The notes beneath the pieces are model-generated. The model saw nothing but the letters and a program-made list of their open reading frames with translations, did not search any database and was not told the origin of the DNA. A program made the translations under genes and the position numbers. Positions 8,139-10,618 of a stretch of 10,618 bases of DNA are shown in pieces. Source of the DNA: an uncultured Bacteroidota bacterium (GTDB taxonomy: Bacteria > Bacteroidota > Bacteroidia > UKL13-3); the NCBI GenBank assembly GCA_903898215.1, contig CAIUEQ010000285.1:1-10618 (forward strand). Direction: 5' to 3'. Within the stretch, counting starts at the first letter, position 1. Every line of letters starts with the position of its first letter.

Positions 8139-8248
8139 GATATATTCTATAAAAATTTTCTCCTTGTACCTCAGATAGTTAGGTGGTTTTTTGTTATTTT
8201 ATGAAAATTATTGAATTTTTATAAGATTTAATTGCCACTTATACTGAA

Positions 8249-9106
8249 TTACTCCACTTTGAATTCTAATTCAGCTGCCTGAACTTCATCTTTACTACCG
8301 TAATCTAAAACTCCCACTGCCGAGTACTTTCCTTTATCCAACTTTTCGGGTAAGCTAAATAAATAATTACGTGTATACCCCGGAAGTAATGTAAATCGTT
8401 TCACCAAAAGGCGTTGCGTTTTTCCTGTATTCGTATTTGTTAACTCAACATAAGTGGTACAAAATGAAATACCGTCACCTTTATTTACTAATGTAAGCTC
8501 TATGTTTCGAGGTTTATTGTTTAATTTTTGAAGGGCAAAATTTACTATTTCAACTTTTTTAACAGCAACATTTGGCGGATTTTGATAAATCCATATACCA
8601 AAAGCTGTTGATGGTGTAATTCCAAATGCAATCTTTTGATCGTTAGGATCAGTTTCAAGTTTTTGTCTTTCCTTGGCCTCTTCAACCATCATCGCACACC
8701 AAGCAGCCCGGTTAGTTCCTTCACTATCAGGAAGAGTTAACGTTACCCTGATTTTTTGAGAAGCACCCGGTTGCAATTCCATAAATGTTGGAGATATGTT
8801 CAACCATGTGGATAAGGAATGTTCTCCTGTTCCAGCTGACATGAAAGAAGAAGCGCCAGATTTATCCATATCAAAATCTTTTAATGTTACTTTAAATGAT
8901 CGTTTTGATTTTGTTTCGTTGGTTACTTTTACTTCTATTGTTTTACTTTCACCAGGCTTAACATTAAAGTTTAAATGTGAAGGAGATACTGCTACCCCAA
9001 CATCTTTTAGTGCCGAATCGAATGGAATAGCTGTTTGAGAAAATGCAGTTAGAGAGCTTACATCTAAAAAAAGTGTAATGATAAATAGTTGTATAAACGT
9101 TTTCAT
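8249..9106 (-). CDS. PapD/DUF916-like periplasmic chaperone (fimbrial assembly type)
   Basis: This is a 285-residue exported protein with a signal peptide ending near AFS|Q (23/24). The first Ig-like domain (~35-175) has the pattern of pilus chaperones: SPSHLNFNVKPGESKTIEVKVTN (41-63), a variable segment, then WLNISPTFMELQPGASQKIRVTL (101-123) and a strand FGIWIYQNPP (169-178) where PapD-like proteins have their I.LFYRP strand. A second beta domain (~180-285; ELTLVNKGDG, KRFTLLPGYTRNYLF, DKGKYSAVGVLDYG) resembles the NEW3-like half of DUF916/WxL-associated proteins. Its job would be to bind unfolded subunits in the periplasm and deliver them to the barrel. The residues usually needed for subunit anchoring in PapD (Arg8, Lys112) are not evident at the matching places. 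The gene lies 213 bases upstream of the subunit gene, is divergent from the TPR gene, and may be transcribed separately. Confidence 0.75.
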   Translation of the reverse strand: MKTFIQLFIITLFLDVSSLTAFSQTAIPFDSALKDVGVAVSPSHLNFNVKPGESKTIEVKVTNETKSKRSFKVTLKDFDMDKSGASSFMSAGTGEHSLSTWLNISPTFMELQPGASQKIRVTLTLPDSEGTNRAAWCAMMVEEAKERQKLETDPNDQKIAFGITPSTAFGIWIYQNPPNVAVKKVEIVNFALQKLNNKPRNIELTLVNKGDGISFCTTYVELTNTNTGKTQRLLVKRFTLLPGYTRNYLFSLPEKLDKGKYSAVGVLDYGSKDEVQAAELEFKVE

Positions 9107-9278
9107 TTGTTGTTTTTTGAGATAACAATAATAAACCTATCATTATATAATCTTTAAGGATATGCAATAATTTTATCCTCAGGCAATGTTTGCGTATGTC
9201 TTATTTTAATTACATCAGCTAAAATTATTTTTTAAACAAGTGTGAACTGTTTTAAATCTTTATTGTTATCTTGAAGAT

Positions 9279-9286
9279 TATATTTG
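9279..9286 (+). promoter_or_regulatory. Putative -7 promoter element of the TPR gene
   Basis: TATATTTG is an exact TAnnTTTG match 22 bases before the ATG at 9309, giving a leader of about 15 bases. No good TTTG is seen 19-21 bases upstream, the nearest TTG (9263-9265) being too close. The rest of the 202-base divergent region (9107-9308) has only a weak minus-strand candidate for the chaperone gene (TAGGTTTA, 9139-9132) and no clear hairpin. Confidence 0.45.
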
Positions 9287-9308
9287 TTAGTGAACAATTT
9301 TCATCGCT

Positions 9309-10618
9309 ATGGAAGGAGAAGATTTTTTAGATAAAGATGTATTATCAAGCGTAGATCGTTTTGAGAAAATGATTAGAAATAAATCGCAAGATTTTTTCGA
9401 TACCGAGACCATTGAATCAATTGCTGAATATTACATTATGAAAGATCAACTAAAAAAAGCACTTGATGCTGTTCTTTATGGCGAGTCTCTTTATCCATAT
9501 TATACAGGATTCAAATTTAAAAAAGCAGAAGTGTTTTTGGAGCTTGAGAAGTTTGAAGATGCAATAGATGAACTTGAGAAAGTAGAATTATATGAACCTT
9601 TCAATCCTGAACTCCTTTTGTTAAAAGGTGAAGCATATGTTAACATAGACCAAATACTAGACGCTGAAGAATGTTTTGAAAAATCACTCCTTCATTGTGA
9701 CGACAGGATAGATACTCTTTTTGAAATAGCATATGTTTTTGAAGAATGCGGACTATTCGAAAAAGCAGCAACTTTTTTCTCTCAAATAATATTAGAACAA
9801 CCTGAAACAGAACAGGCTTTTTATGAACTTGCAAATTGCTATGATATTTTGATGCAATATGATATGTGTATTGAAACATATCAAAAGCTGATCGACATTG
9901 ATCCATACTCTACAGGAGCATGGTATAATTTAGGAATTACTTTTGGCAAAATTGAAGAGTTTGAAAAAGCTATCGAAGCATTTGATTACTGCCTTGCTAT
10001 TGATGATGATTTTGTTGCAGCACAATTTAATAAAGCAAATTGCTTTGTTGAATTAGACCGATTTGAAGAAGCCATCAATGAATATAATTTAACAACCCAA
10101 AAAGAAGGTCCCGACTCTACCACTTTTTGTAATATCGGTGGATGTTACGAGCGTTTGGATCAGAATAATACAGCCCGCCAATATTATAATAAAGCAACTA
10201 AATTAAATCCAAATCTCGCAGAAGCATGGTTCGGTATTGGGCTTACTCATGAAAAAGAAGGAAACACTAAAGAAGCGCTACAATATTTTAAAAAAGCTGT
10301 AATGCTTGAACCTGATAATAGTGAATATCTGCTCATTTTAGGGGAAGTGGAATTTAAACTTGGTTCTATCCCTGAAGCCGAAGAAATATACAGCAAGCTT
10401 GTTGAAACAGATCCTACTTTAAAAGAAGCGTGGCTTGATTGGTCGTTTATAAAATATTGGTTCAATAATTTTGATGGTGCTATAGAAATAATGCAGGAAG
10501 CACTAAAGGTAGAGCCCGATTGTCATCAATACCATTACAGGATGGTTAATTATTTGTTGTTAAAAATGGAAAACAAACAAGCCATTCAACATCTTGAATC
10601 TGCGTTAATGTTAAATTT
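9309..10618 (+). CDS. Tetratricopeptide repeat protein (3' partial)
   Basis: The frame starts at ATG 9309, with an in-frame TGA at 9291-9293 ruling out an earlier Met, and stays open for 436 codons to the window edge. There is no signal peptide (MEGEDFLDKDVL), so it is probably cytoplasmic. From about residue 35 to the end it is a chain of ~34-residue TPR units with the usual W/Y-LG-Y-A-F-A-P pattern. The clearest are GAWYNLGITFGKIEEFEKAI followed by EAFDYCLAID (from ~203), and AEAWFGIGLTHEKEGNTKEA followed by LQYFKKAVMLEPDN (from ~303). TPR solenoids bind other proteins; the partner is unknown. It is acidic, which is common in cytoplasmic TPR proteins of this phylum. It diverges from the chaperone gene and is probably not part of the surface system. 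Confidence 0.85.
   Translation, partial: MEGEDFLDKDVLSSVDRFEKMIRNKSQDFFDTETIESIAEYYIMKDQLKKALDAVLYGESLYPYYTGFKFKKAEVFLELEKFEDAIDELEKVELYEPFNPELLLLKGEAYVNIDQILDAEECFEKSLLHCDDRIDTLFEIAYVFEECGLFEKAATFFSQIILEQPETEQAFYELANCYDILMQYDMCIETYQKLIDIDPYSTGAWYNLGITFGKIEEFEKAIEAFDYCLAIDDDFVAAQFNKANCFVELDRFEEAINEYNLTTQKEGPDSTTFCNIGGCYERLDQNNTARQYYNKATKLNPNLAEAWFGIGLTHEKEGNTKEALQYFKKAVMLEPDNSEYLLILGEVEFKLGSIPEAEEIYSKLVETDPTLKEAWLDWSFIKYWFNNFDGAIEIMQEALKVEPDCHQYHYRMVNYLLLKMENKQAIQHLESALMLN

Noticed and set aside
8204..8219. Inverted repeat AAAATT/AATTTT downstream of the chaperone gene.
   Set aside because: It is short, purely A/T and lacks a U tract on the minus strand; it is expected by chance in such AT-rich DNA.
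8964..9167. Open frame on the minus strand overlapping the chaperone start.
   Set aside because: It overlaps the well-supported chaperone signal peptide in another frame and has no protein-like features.
9640..9906. Minus-strand open frame opposite the TPR gene.
   Set aside because: It is antisense to clear TPR repeats and its composition looks like a shadow of the coding strand.

Overview
The window looks like a low-GC member of the Bacteroidota. Three things point there: a type IX secretion (T9SS) C-terminal sorting domain at the left edge, TAnnTTTG-type promoter elements, and A-rich translation starts without clear Shine-Dalgarno sequences. Several coding regions also have the Asn/Lys/Ile/Tyr-rich composition usual for AT-rich Bacteroidota. 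A finer taxonomic placement cannot be read from this stretch alone.

Layout: (1) Positions 2-499 (+) are the 3' end of a secreted T9SS substrate. (2) Positions 527-9106 hold five genes, all on the minus strand and so read from right to left. They are a PapD/DUF916-like periplasmic chaperone (8249-9106), an Ala/Gly-rich secreted protein without cysteine (7256-8035), a shorter cysteine-containing paralogue of it (6549-7163), a 977-residue outer-membrane beta-barrel protein with N-terminal NEW3/Ig-like and C-terminal carboxypeptidase-regulatory-like domains (3599-6532), and an M1 (gluzincin) metallopeptidase carrying its own C-terminal beta-barrel (527-3553). (3) Positions 9309-10618 (+) are the start of a cytoplasmic tetratricopeptide-repeat (TPR) protein that runs off the right edge, divergent from the chaperone gene.

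The main interpretation is that genes 3599-9106 form a chaperone-usher-like surface-fibre or secretion system that does not match the type V (Mfa/Fim) pili typical of Bacteroidota. The order chaperone, major subunit, minor subunit, barrel mirrors classical fimbrial operons. The two small proteins are paralogues that share both end motifs. A strong hairpin lies just after the putative major-subunit gene, and a good promoter with three upstream direct repeats lies before it. That arrangement would give high subunit and lower barrel expression. The assembly function is an inference from architecture and context; no homology search was possible.
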